In this document: positions 12,601 to 41,405 of the stretch, piece by piece | Layout: every line of letters begins with the position of its first letter | How positions within the stretch are numbered: the stretch's first letter is position 1 | The notes under the pieces: model-generated | Told to the model about the DNA's origin: nothing | Database searches by the model: none | The model's input: only the letters and a program-made list of their open reading frames with translations | Assembly: GCA_029721515.1 (NCBI GenBank) | Contig: CM056556.1 | Span: 12,792,098-12,856,097, forward strand | Direction: 5' to 3' | Source of the DNA: Synanceia verrucosa | Lineage: Eukaryota > Chordata > Actinopteri > Perciformes > Synanceiidae | Length of the DNA stretch: 64,000 nucleotides | Made by a program: the position numbers and the translations under genes

Positions 12601-13200
12601 TTTTTTTCTTTCTACATTATTTTGATTCATAACTGCAAGTCAAGCTGTATCGCACTAAAAATAACAAAGGAGCAGAGGCAGCGCTCGCAGTTCTGTGATT
12701 GTATTGATTTTGATAGCCGGCCCGAGTGTTTGTGTGGCTCGGGGTGTATTTTATCGAGAGCAGTAAAATAACAAAGGAGATGGGCTGGAAGTTCTCTATG
12801 TATACCAATCAGAATTTATAAATTGCTCCATTACCTTTATTTCCCTTGGTTACTCTGGGAACATTAGCAATTATTCTCTCGTGGGCTTGGCTCATAAAAC
12901 TAATAATCTGGTGATTTAGTGCCTCGTGGCACAGTGCACCCAGTCTAGCCCACTCTAATCCATTCATCTTGCCACCTATTAGTTTTATTTTGGAGGGACA
13001 AATTGCTTTCCAACAGAAAATGGGTCAATAGGTGTCCTCTATTAGAAATTGCTAACAATGTAACAGTTTTTTTTCTGCGCATTTGTGTTTGGTAGAGTGG
13101 CGCAGGCTGATTATCATTCTATTTGCATACAGCGAGGTTGCTTCAATTATCTTTCTTGGGCTGCATGAGAAATTGCAAATAGCCAAGGTTATATATGCAA
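12601..13200. promoter_or_regulatory. Candidate enhancer with paired SOX/TCF-like motifs
   Basis: The 14-mer AAATAACAAAGGAG occurs twice, at 12659-12672 and 12766-12779, each with the SOX/TCF core AACAAAG. The surrounding sequence is complex, with CAATTATTC and TAATAATC cores, and has no coding potential. Function is inferred only. Confidence 0.35.
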
Positions 13201-13223
13201 TACTTAATTTATTCTGTATTTGC

Positions 13224-13270
13224 TGTGTGTGTGTGTGGGGGGGGGGGGGGGGTGTCTGTGTGTGTGTGTG
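13224..13270. repeat. (GT)n with a 16-G homopolymer
   Basis: GT repeats flank an unbroken run of 16 G at 13237-13252. It sits directly before the exon-like segment 13304-13605. Confidence 0.95.
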
Positions 13271-13303
13271 AAGTCAACATTTCTTTTTCTTTTTTCCTTT
13301 CAG

Positions 13304-13605
13304 TGTGTGATCATGGAGATGGATGTCAGGGCCTGTGAGCTGAGAGGACTTCTGCTGCATGGTGGCTCCATCCCACTCTTCCATTAGCAGCTCCCCAGGG
13401 AGAGAAAGACCTGGAATCTGGAGAGACAGACCCAGATTAGCTCATAAATCACCGCCCAGGGGACCAAGGAAAAATAGTGACATCATCACTCTGAGACCTT
13501 CAGTCCTGTGATCTGGCTGACAGTGCAGTCCAGCAGCATTCGCTTTCAGCTGATATGAGTTGGCAGCAGACTGTGTAACAACACATTTCTCCCAAAACTG
13601 CCAGG
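13304..13605 (+). ncRNA. Candidate non-coding exon with strong splice sites
   Basis: A long pyrimidine tract ending CTTTTTTCCTTTCAG lies just upstream and a consensus donor GTGAGT follows at 13606. The 302 bp between is unique and balanced in composition, with only a 22-codon ORF from its first ATG. It could be an exon of a lncRNA or an upstream leader exon of tle3, or a chance match. Confidence 0.3.
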
Positions 13606-13611
13606 GTGAGT

Positions 13612-15739
13612 TAACTTCTGTATCACTTTACAGAGTTTGTCATGTCAGTGACTAAGTCAGTTTATTTTGTCTATGAAACAGCAAAGTTCGTTTTCTTTTT
13701 CCATGTAGAAATCAACCCGCCAAGTTCAAGTATGCACTGAAAACATTTGAGTAGATATGCCTAATTGTGAGTGATGGTATCGCACAAGCATACTTATAGA
13801 AATCCACAGTACAAATCCTGCAGTGTTTCTGCCACTGCTCGGTGGCTGCCGCTGGCTGTGAAGTAGCTGTTTGTGAGGCCCAGTGTGTAGTCAAGTCTGT
13901 AATAAAGCCTGTGGATCCCTCCCTCTCTCCCTCAGACACACACTCAGAGGTCTGTGGTCGCACAGCTGGCCCCTTCTGGCCAACCACTCCAACCTCACCA
14001 CTTCCCCTCTCTGGGTGGGATGACAGACACAGGGAGCTGGAAGAGTAGAAGGAAAGGGGGATGGCTTCCCATTGGCCGCTCCCCAGATGTGGCCTGTCTG
14101 CTTGGAATGTGCTGTACATACATTAGACAGACAGAAAGACATTTAGACAAAAAGGGTGTGTTTATGTATCCTAAAATGAACCTCTCATAGTCACATGGCA
14201 CCTTTGTGGCCCCTGGACCGCAGGGCCCCTGATCCCACGTCAGCTGGTCGGTTCTCCTCCTGTCATGACACGCACATTTCCACACAGCTGTAATACAGAC
14301 GTTTATCCAATGTGAGGCATGCTGTCCACTAATATCACTATCACTGCACACAGCGTGCGGCTGACAGCGAAAACAAATGCTACAGGGTGAGCGTTTTGGA
14401 CTAAATGGAAGTTGACAGTTTTAATTCCGGTTCCTTTGGGGACTCACTTAAACTGGCTGAGAGGAACCCTCTCCCACAGTACACTCTGGTCCTGCTTTCT
14501 TAATCCATGAAGGGTGGAGGGGATGCATTTGTCGCATGAAGGGAGTCATCACAGCCTCCGTCCCCAGCAGACTCTGCTGATGTAATCTGCCAGACTGCAA
14601 CTTACATTTACACAGGATCCACAGATGAGATAAGAGGCCCCAAGGCTGGCTTATCTGCAGCTATCAGAGGAGAGGAGCTGAGCCAACCTTCCTCCTTCTT
14701 TCTCCCCCAGTGTCCTACAGCCCTGTTGCTCTGTCAGACTGCAGCAGATTTGTGTAATGACATCAGAGAGAGACTGAGGCCTGGCGACAGTGGCCCAAAG
14801 GCGCCCGAATCGTAAACCTAATTGGTGGCTGTCGCAAGTTAACTACATAGCAAATTTCCACATTCTCCTTACACTGCTGAAGAGCTTTGAGCTGGGAATA
14901 GTGACTTTAAACAGCTTGTGCCATTTTTAAGCAGCTTCTGTATTGGGGTGGGGGGTGTTGCCATACCTTTACTTCCTCAGCAGTACGATCTACAGCCTTC
15001 ACACAGCTTGCTGCATGGTTAACTTTGCCTTGTAGTGATGTTTGGGGAACATGAGGAAAGGTAACTAGGACATACTGAGAGAAGTGATGTGCACGTTTAT
15101 GAAGGATCTTTGGCTTCTTTGCCTGAGGAGCCATTATAATGATGCGTAGGCCGCCTTGGTTACACAGCCAGAGTCACTGCACGCAACCACAGTACCTCTG
15201 CCGGAGGCACCCACCACACCACCACATTCAAAAATACTGTGTTCGGTCTAGCCAATCGGCTGGCTCCACAGCCCAGGGTTAAGCGGCTTCCTGACCTCAA
15301 AGCGATGGGTCAGTGTGGAGGAAAAACATCACACAAGAGCCACAATTGCAGCCCTCAAACATGAAAAGTCTCTTTTTATTTTTGACAGGCTTCCCACTTT
15401 TAATGGCCGGGTCTACGTGCTGCATAAACAAACAGCGAGGCTTGGTCTGCGCAGGCAGCCAACAGCGGTTGCTTTGGTGGTGAGCTGGATTACAGGCTAC
15501 GATGGAGATGTGGTTAAGATGGCACACACTGAGCTCCACTCAGACTCTGTGACAGTCAATCGAGCTCTCCCCCACTTTCTAACAGCACAGTGGTGACTGC
15601 AGCATTTCCAGATGTCAGAACTGTGGCTTCCACAGGAGCCAATCCACACTGCAGCCTCAGTTAGGTGTAAAATATTTCATGCATCTGCTGTTTAATATAA
15701 ACTCAGTTGACTTTATTTATTTGGGCTCTCGATCTGCTG

Positions 15740-15740
<1 letters not shown>
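13612..15740. other. Gene-free unique sequence
   Basis: No gene or repeat was recognised. ORFs up to 135 codons at 13712-14351 overlap each other on both strands and show no domain. Confidence 0.3.

Positions 15741-15797
<57 letters not shown>
15741..15797. repeat. (TG)n microsatellite
   Basis: An uninterrupted TG run of 57 bp. Confidence 0.98.
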
Positions 15798-15799
<2 letters not shown>

Positions 15800-17470
15800 A
15801 TGCACCTCATATCAATTTGTTTTTTTGTAGGAGTAGATATAGTGTTAATCTTAAAAGAAAGCCGCCTCTGTTTTTGAGTAAGTCAGCTTTTAAGAGGATT
15901 TGTGTCACAGTATAAACTTTAAATGCACAGTCAGGAGTTCCCTGTTTACAACAAAGTTATATCTAATCCCCCGCGTCAAATATAGCTGCTGTGTGTGTGT
16001 GTGTTTGTGTTTGTTCTGATGAATCTGCCTGTGTTTTCTCCTCCCATTCCCGTTACAGCGCCTCCTCTTTCCAACACTGCTAATGACAGAAAGTTTAATT
16101 AGTGCCAGCAGATCCCCCCACTAACTGTAACTTCATTAACTGCTGTCAACAGACCAGACAACGTTACACATAAACACAGCTCATTATGACTCTGCCCTAT
16201 CTTTTGTCTCCTCCCTGCTCCAGAATCTCCCACTATTTATCTCTACCGTTCTCTCTCCACATATACGTATATAAATCTCTCACCATAATGAGGCTCCTCT
16301 AGTCAGGATGGATGGGAAACTGTAAGGTCATTTTTCACTTCCTGCACACACTGTGGAGCAGCAAAAGCATGCAAAACCAAGACTTTTGTTTTGGTTTGCC
16401 ATTAAAAGATGGAAACAGCTCACAGCTGTCATTTCGTATGCGTTTTGTGTGGAAAACAGCACATTTGGCAGTTATTCAAAAAGTAAATGTTATGATTCAT
16501 ATCAAATGAGTCTTAATCATGAGACAGTAAATTGGAGTCAATTGGGCTATTGACTGCATGTTGGAGCTCATGTGAAATCAATCTTATATTGATGTTATCA
16601 CTCTCTGACCCTGAAATCTAAAGCACACTTACTTTTAGCTTTTCTGCTCGCAGGGTGAACTTTCATGACATCATTTTCTGTTCTGGAGGGCTGATTATTT
16701 GACATATAGATGCATTCATTTGTCCGGTCAATTATCTTCCATCCTTACTCTGTTTGGCTGGCGTTATTCAGTGTTTCAGCACTGTTTGGCTGCAGATAGA
16801 GAGATAACCCCAAGCCTTGTTAGTTTCCTGACAGTTGCAGCTTGTCAGTCTGTGGTTCTAAAACCTCCCTAATCAAAAAATCTCTTGGTGCAGCAAGCCA
16901 GTCATCAAAGCCTTTCGTGTTCCCCGGCTAAAGGGAGAGAGAGAGAGAGAAAGCTTTAGCAGGTACACAGTGCTCTTTGTTTACCCTTTCTCTTACCAAT
17001 CTGGTGCACAGATGGCCAACAATTATTTCTCTGTGTGCGCATTGCCACTGGCGAGCCACCAGCTTTTCAGAAATTGGTGTAATCCTTTATTATTTATGAT
17101 TGTCTGGGATTTTTGGATCAAGATTGAACACAATCTGTTGAATAACTGAAAGGGATGGGAGGCAGCCGAGTAGAATGAAATGCAAACAAAGAGAGTGGAA
17201 ATGGAGAAGTCAGGGCATCCATAATGAAGATGTGATGCTCACTGTTAGTAGAAGTGCTCCTGAATCCAGCACACTTTAATCCCATTAACACTGACTAAAT
17301 ATACCATTTGTTTTAAGCTTGCCAGTGGTGGTGTTTATGCTAATAGCCTGGTCGCTCCAGGCGATTTCAGAAGACTTTTGGAGGGCACTGGCTAATAATT
17401 AGATTTAATAAGGAAGTCAATTTCTATCCTCATTTGAAATAAAAATAAGAGGCTTAGCCTCTCATAGGAC
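15798..17470. other. Gene-free unique sequence
   Basis: Apart from a short GT tract at 15990-16012 and a GA tract at 16933-16950, no repeat or gene was recognised. 17320-17410 has enhancer-like CTAATAATTAG sequence. Confidence 0.3.
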
Positions 17471-17475
17471 AGACA

Positions 17476-17769
17476 TTAATTTGTTGATTTGCTCTCACTT
17501 TCGCTCTCAGGGCCTCTGGCTCCATAAAGCTTTAACCCGTTTGTGTCCTTATTTAGGGAGCAAGAATACATTGATTGCTCATACACACCTATACCATCAA
17601 TCAATCTGATCATACTTGCTCTATAATTATATAAAAACTCCTTGTTTGACCAGACTTCATCTTGTCTGTTTTTAAAAGAATTCATTGATGGAGCTTGCAC
17701 TACATTCTCTGGAACCGTGGGATCATATATGTTGTGGACTGTGGACTTTGTACTGTACAGCTCGATCAT
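17476..17769 (-). pseudogene. LINE reverse-transcriptase C-terminal fragment
   Basis: A minus-strand open frame reads VPENVVQAPSMNSFKNR followed by a short stretch ending LYNYRA. This pattern (LPxxVVxAPSxxxFKxRLDxxW) is the usual end of non-LTR retrotransposon ORF2 proteins. No upstream reverse-transcriptase motifs are visible, so it is a 5'-truncated dead copy. Identification is from memory of the motif. Confidence 0.5.
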
Positions 17770-17814
17770 ACCCCCTCTATATCTCCTATAAATAGTTCAT
17801 TTTGGTTGTTCAGT

Positions 17815-18190
17815 CCAGTGGCTCCCAGCTGAGGGGTCGGGCCCCTTCAGTGAGATGATTAATGGGGAAGGAAAGAATAAAAAGTAATAATTTACAAATC
17901 TGGATAATTTTTTTGTGTGTTGTGAATAGTTAGATAATATTAGATTGTTTAATTCTTTGGCCCTCAAACACGTATGATACATGAAACCAGCTCAACCAGC
18001 TGACCCTTTTTATCTTTAACATTACACTTAGTACTCATCTGCTGATTTTTATATGTTAACTCTTAATCTAAAAAGCAATTATAACTGTCAAATAAACATA
18101 GTGGAGTAAAAGTAAGTAAGAAACTCTGTTCTTGTTTATTGTCACTACTGCTTAAGTAAATGATTTGAATCCTTCTTCTGCCGCTGACGG
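17815..18190. mobile_element. hAT-like MITE remnants
   Basis: CAGTGGCTCCCAGCTGAGGG then GGTCGGGCCCC at 17817 matches the start of a common hAT family. 18010-18190, ending CTTAAGTAAATGATTTGAAT then CCTTCTTCTGCCGCTGA, matches the far end of the ACTTAAGTAAA-type fish repeat. Together with the LINE fragment this is a transposon cluster. Confidence 0.45.
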
Positions 18191-21100
18191 TGAGGTGAGG
18201 TGTTGTGGTGTCGATGTGATGCTCCTGCTCTGACCTGACCCGCACAGCAGAGCTCATCATGCTGGTCGACTGCTGGGCTCATGAGCAGGGTTTCCAGATG
18301 GAGGAGCTCTCTGATTTGCTGTCAGACAGTGGGCTCACTCTTGGCTGCCCTGATAACTTCCTCAGCTCTCTATTATTTTTCTCTCCTCCTCATACCCCTC
18401 GCTCTGTCTCTCCCTTTCAACTTAATAATGGAATCAAGTGCCCCTCCAGTGTAAGCCGCAATGGCGGCTGTAGGTGAAGGAATCATTTTCGGTGAGCATG
18501 TGCCAGTCAGCAGGTATAGGAGCACTTGTGGAGTCAATTTGGCATGAAGGAGTGGAGCTATATTACTGTGTGCCAGGGAATATGAAATGCTCCTCAGTGA
18601 GGCACAAGTGGTAAAATGCAGTATATAAGGAGAGGAGCTTGTGAGGAGATTTTCTGAGCTACTACACAGCTCACATTGTAATTATGGAGCGAGTTAAAGA
18701 GCTCTGCTCGCTGTTCGTTCGATAAATTCATCTCAGCATGGACCTATGCAAGGTCGCATCTCCTCATCGCTGAGGTTTTTGTCTGTTCGATGTATGGGAA
18801 TATAATGTCCACCCTCATGAGACACTCGACCAAACCGTTCACAGACTGACCCGAGGAGCAATTGTACTTTTCTTGCATCGGCTGTTACCTTGACAACATA
18901 TTTGTTCATTTCGAGGCAGTCATGTGAAGTCGTTCCCATGCCATGTGAATGTAATCATGGGCCATAACTGAATTTAGGCCTAAAGAATCTTTTTAATCAC
19001 ATTTTAGCAAACTGGATTAGAGTAACACAATCATTGTTGAGCGGCTCAAGGTCTTCTCAATCAACTGGTACAGCTTGATCCCCTGATCAGGTTAATGTTC
19101 AATCTCTTCATAGCATTCATGTTCAGAAGGAGGCTGCCAGCAGGGAATAATTCAATGCACACACTAGCTGTGAGCGCATAACTAGCTGTAACCTGCTGTT
19201 TGTTGTCAACACAGAAATGGTGCATTTCCAGAGCTGAGGGTCCGTTAAATGAGCTAAATGAGCCGAATGTGATTTATATGACTAAACTGTAAGAGAGATG
19301 AGGATGTCATGTTCAGTAACATCTATCAGTAGAATGGATAGATTAACAAACGCTGATTCAAGACTGTTTATTGTCACCTTGAGCCTTCTTTACCTCCTGG
19401 ATGTTCTGCACTTCACATCATCAGTTTGGCATCTTCAGTTTGTATGTTAGCATGTTAAAGTACTAAGTGGGGTGTTTTTTTCCCCACAAACCAAATGATG
19501 TTTTCTTTGAATACATTTGAATGTGAAAGATTTCACTTCAAAACTTGAGGTTTGCATCATCAAGAGCCACAAAGGAGAAGAGTCTTGGGAAATATTAACA
19601 CATAATGATCTTGGCAGGCAAACTAAGAGTGCATACATTTAGTAATAGTTTTCTAAACTATGCACTTTGTCTAAATTTAGCGTCTTATGATCTTGGCAGA
19701 ATGCAATTAACGTTGAATTGTAACCTTGGCTTGCAATAGGAACACATAGGAATATGAAAGGAAAACCCTTTCAAATCTAAAATATTTTGCACATTTTTAA
19801 ACATTAACTCAAAATGAAAGAGTTTTGATGAATTAAATATTTCTGAGAAAATGGAAAATATGGATTATTTACATGAAACAAAGTGCAACACAAGTAACGT
19901 TGCTGTTTTTGTTTCCACAAATGGAAACTGAAGTGTAAAAAATACCCTTGCATTTTAATTTCCCTCTATATGATCTGAAAGAGACATCATACACACAAAT
20001 AAAGCACTCTCCCATGCACTGTTACGTGTTAATGTCTGTACTTATGTTTATCAGTGAGGGGAATATTAATTTTACTGGCTGAGGGCTAAATACAGCTGTG
20101 GATTCCTGCCAAAGACCTCATCTTTTTTGTTTTGAGACGCTCTTCATGTCTGCGTTTTTCTGCTTTCATAAGGACTTTCATCCTGTTTTCATTGATTACT
20201 GCCTGATGAGTCATCCTGATAATACAGTACTGGCGATTCATCATTCCACCACACACTGTAGGCCCTTTGTTGCCTGGAATGTGTGTTTCTACCTCCTGTC
20301 TGTGAATGACGTGGCTGCAATACACAGCGTGCGTGTGTGTGTTTGTTTGTGAATGTGCAGTATGTCTGAGTGTATCATCATGTAAACAGCGTGCCTGTAC
20401 CCTGAAGTGTAAGCCACTGCAATACAGACTGAGCCTTTGCAGTAATACAGCCCTCATTTTCTGCTCCGTGAACAAGAAAGTGAGCCTGCGTTAAAGAGAA
20501 AAACGGCCAAGTGGTTTATTAACAGCAAGTCACATTAATGAGCCGATACTGTGTAATGTCCAAATACATCCAATATAGCTTGGTGATAAACAGTCCCACC
20601 ATGTCATTGATCTTTGCCTCGTTCCGTGGCTGCAAAATCTCAAACAGCACCTTAGCGCAGTGTGGCAGTTACAGACCTTTTGACAATAAGCCCTGCAGTA
20701 ATTGTTATGTGGAAGATGCAAAATATTTGCTCACCAGCTATATCTGAGCTGTGTGGAAAGTGGAGTGGCTCCTTAGTTAAAAGTGGCAAGAGAGCAGACA
20801 ATCCCAGCTCTGTCAAGAATTAGAGCCACCTCTGCAAATAGGCCAGTGTGTAACGCCTGAGGGCGGGAGTTTCACTGAGGCTGGGGTTTCCGTGTAAATA
20901 AACAGTGTGGGGGTCTCAGTGGGCTGAGGGCCCCTATCCCTGGGGTTTGGCCTGGCCTTTTGTTGCCTTTAATCCAAGCACTCTCTATTGAAAAGCACAA
21001 GGGGGTGCCTGGCTGAGATTAGCCCGCCGGCTCTTGTGTGTGCTTGAGTTTCTCACAGACTGCCTCCATACTTTTGGAAATAACACAGTTATCCCACCTC

Positions 21101-21279
21101 CTCAAGGTGGCTGACAAGAATGACAAGTAAGGCCACTGCTGGGCAATCTCAGACCTTAACATGACAAAATGACCTTCGCTTTCCCAAAGACATTTGGGAA
21201 ACATGGCTGGTTGTTTTGCAGTTCAGTCCCTGTATATAGAGGCCTTACGCAGATTGAGTTCATTCATTTAAATTTGCTT
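18191..21279. other. Gene-free stretch
   Basis: No gene was recognised. 18560-19150 and 20520-20900 are complex unique sequence. 19680-20000 is AT-rich. Confidence 0.3.
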
Positions 21280-21610
21280 TATCAACGTAGACATAATAAT
21301 AGTTGAAAAGAATATTTTTTTATTCTTCTCCCCGTTGGGGGAAATTCCCTTGCTGCAGCAGCATAAACAAGTTATAGTGAGAAACAAACAATAAACAACA
21401 CTAATGGAATAATAAAATGAGTAATAAAAAATATTTACAGAATGTACTAAACATAGAAAAGAAGTTGTTTAATGACAAATGAATGAAATTGAACACAATA
21501 AATAAAATATATTATTATTAGTAGGATTATGGCTATGACTTATAAATTGTCAAGTATATAAATAGACATAAAATAAAAAAAACAGTGAAAATTTGCTGTA
21601 CAAATGAGTG
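21280..21610. repeat. AT-rich stretch, possible decayed retroposon
   Basis: CCCCGTTGGGGGAAATTCCC followed by TTGCTGCAGCAGC and then a long A-rich tract of AATAAA-type repeats suggests an old retroposon tail. The family was not recognised with certainty. Confidence 0.3.
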
Positions 21611-22079
21611 CAAACATCTTGTCGCTTGCTAATTTAGCAGCTTTGGATGTGTGTTATACATGAAAAGACTGGATAGGATGCTGTTATAAAGCATGTGGTG
21701 TTATTTTCCCCCCATTTCATAGCCTCCTTATCAGCACCGTGAAAAAACATCCAGCTGATTTTTAAAGACAAGAAGGCAAATGTCTTGTTTTTGTTGTTGA
21801 TTGTGGAAGCAATACACTCTAATGCAAACTGCATAACATTAATGTTATTCGGGTTAAATGTTTGATTGGCTTTTGTGATAAAAGCTAAATAAGGAGCTTT
21901 ATGTGTGATGGTTACATAGGCCCATATGTAAAGGAAAACTACAGGTTGTAATGTTACAACTGTTTGCATGCTTCCTTTCTTCCTTTGTTTAATGTAGGCT
22001 CTCATTACCACGTGGTGGTAACAGATTGTTTGAACTGGAGAGAAAAGCCATTCGAAGCTAATTAAGCAGCCATTCCCGG
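21611..22079. promoter_or_regulatory. tle3: Unique sequence directly upstream of the promoter
   Basis: The sequence contains the palindrome ACCACGTGGT at 22007-22016 and CTAATTAAGC at 22060. The 160-codon minus-strand ORF here has no recognisable domain and is probably fortuitous. Confidence 0.3.
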
Positions 22080-24043
22080 CTCTATTCACAGGCAGAGGAC
22101 CGAGGAGCACAGGCATTTGTCAGCGCTTGACCCCGCGTGGTATTGATTGACAACGCAGCAGCGTGAATGACAGGCTTGACGGCGCTGAACCAATAGGAAG
22201 CCGGCGAGTAAGTGCGCCGCGCTGCTATTGGTCGAGAGGCCTTAAAGCCGCAGAGGAGACCCACGTGGGGCAGAGTCGAGCCTTCAAAACAAGGCGTCGA
22301 GCCTGCGCGCAGACATGGCTGATGTTCACATCAGACAAAGGCAATCATCTCCTCTCTCCCCGCAGTGCAGCCATGACACAAACGCCGAAGGGGCGACGTG
22401 CGGATTTGTTGCGCAAAAATTACGAGATATTTAAAGCTAAAATCGGCCCCGTGGCTTTAATTTGGTGGATATCGTCGATCGATTGGTCATTATTGTGTCT
22501 TTCGCGGAGTGTGTGTGTGTGGGGTGATGGGGAGGGGGGAATTTAACCCGCTTTGCGATTTGCGCTGTTACTTTCGATGTTTCACAGCAGCATCGCTTTA
22601 CATTTTATACCCGTGTTTTACAATCACTGCCCCCCCTCCTCCTTGTATGGCAATAATAATTGTGCTCGTTGCAGCGCGCCTCCTCCCCATTCAGCTGGCA
22701 GTGGTCTCACCCAAAAAAATCAGCAACTTTATTTATTATTAAAAAACACGCTAATGACGCGCCAATGTGGAATTTGTGCTGTCTTTGTCAAATTTGGATA
22801 TCATCGTCGGCACATCAATGCCTGCTGCTGCTGTTGTTGTCGTACACGGTGGGATGGACGGATGATGCCTTGTGGATCCGCGGGATGATGTCATGTATCG
22901 CTGCACCCCACGTGGGGCCCGTCGCTCTCCGATAGGCAGATGTGGTCTTATTCCTTCCGAGTAATCCGATTGGACAGATAGGCGCTTTCACGGCAGTTCA
23001 ACCCTGCTGCCTGTGTGTGGCAACCAGGGTAAACTGGACAACTGGGGGAAATGCGAGATTGTGGAGAGTACCATGTTACGCTTTTAAAGAATCTCCAACC
23101 TCTTCGAGTCGGAAGACAGATTTTGGAAGCTATTTTTTCCTTTTTTGGGGGATTAACCAGCCACTAAAGGCGCACATTCCTCGGAGGTTCGCGGCGGAGA
23201 ATAAAGTAGTTTAATCGAGCCCGACCGCACCAAATTTCTCCCAACTGCTCCTCCAGTCTGGCTGGGTGCGCTCCGGAGAGAGAGAGAGGATGCTTGCCGA
23301 GATCCGCGTCCACCACGCTCACATTAGGAGGGATTAAGCGCATGAATTATAGCCTGCTCTGTTTTTTTTCTTCAGGAACAAAAGTCGGACAGACGCACGG
23401 GTATGTATGTATTTCCCAGAGCTGTTGATTTTTTTTCCTCGGTGTTTTCATTATTAGTATTTTGGGGCGTGCGCTCAAACAGCGCACCGTTTCTACCGAG
23501 TCCAGGAGGTGAAAGGCAGCCGCTGTCGGTCGTGGCCTGCCTGGAGACGTCCTGCAGCGGGCTGTGGGCTCATTTTGACGAACATCAGTCAGGTCGAAGC
23601 TCGAACAGGCGCACTGTATTCAGACGGGTCAGTTTGAGAGATTAAAAAGTACCGTCTCTATTTGATCTGTGGTGTGTTTGTATCAGTTTGAAATGTATTT
23701 TTTGTTGGTGTTTTGTTTTGGAAAATCGACTCTGACCATTGACCGAATAAGGTCACCATGAAGACTCTGTACTGCAGCCTGCAGGAACTGCAACTAGTTA
23801 GCTGTTGTTACTACTTGGTAGCAAACAAAGTGCACTGTATCCTTTTTTTTTTCTTTTTTTGTCTAAAGATTAAACCGCGTCATTTTTCAACAGAGGGATT
23901 TTCACGACCCCCCTGCCCCCCTTCCTCTCCCCCTCCACCCCAACCACCCCTGCCTGTTGAGACCGGTGTGGCTGTGAGCACATTTCAACCATTTTGCCAA
24001 AGGACCTGCACACTGGAGAGATAAACAAAGGATACATTTCGAG
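22080..24043 (+). promoter_or_regulatory. tle3: tle3 promoter and 5' leader region, CpG-richer
   Basis: This block is visibly richer in CpG than its surroundings, which fits a TATA-less CpG-island promoter. CCAAT occurs at 22190-22194, and its reverse ATTGG at 22227-22231 and 22969-22973. CACGTG palindromes lie at 22260-22269 and 22906-22917. I cannot fix the transcription start. A start somewhere in 22250-23300 with a long leader is likely. A long pyrimidine tract at about 23840-23870 could belong to a leader intron. Confidence 0.6.
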
Positions 24044-40992
<16,949 letters not shown>

Positions 40993-41399
40993 AACAGACT
41001 GCTTTGGATCAGAGCATGCTCGTGCTCAGGAACAGTGGATCCTTCCTTCGTCTACCTTCCCTCACACAGACAGCACGGATGTTGCCTGCAGCTCCAGAGT
41101 GGATGGGAGGATGTTTGGCAGTGCCAGACAGAAGTGGATGTTGGCACTGTTGTGGCCATGGACGCTGTGACCTTTGGCTCTGCCCTTCCTCACCCATACA
41201 GCTAACACTTGTACAGCAAGTGCAGTTCCTCAAGGCACCAAGAAGAAAATAATGTCTCGCTGTTTTTCTCTTTGTTGGATATTTCTTTTTTTATTCGTCC
41301 TTTTTAATGTGGAGATAAAGTTCCACGACACAACTAGAAGCGGCGCTTCGTTCTGGAGCTTCTCCATGGAGGTCCTGTGAAAAGTGTACATAATGGAGT

Positions 41400-41405
41400 A
41401 ATAAA
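41400..41405 (+). terminator. proximal poly(A) signal AATAAA
   Basis: A canonical AATAAA lies about 410 nt after the stop codon and is followed within 25 nt by T-rich sequence (TTTTATAG, TTTATATTTTGG). Confidence 0.55.

Noticed and set aside
13712..14351. Cluster of ORFs up to 135 codons on both strands
   Set aside because: No frame has a recognisable motif or a plausible exon structure. Mutual overlap suggests chance.
21634..22116. 160-codon minus-strand ORF upstream of the promoter
   Set aside because: It has no signal, domain or splice context, and it lies in AT-rich sequence where long chance ORFs occur.
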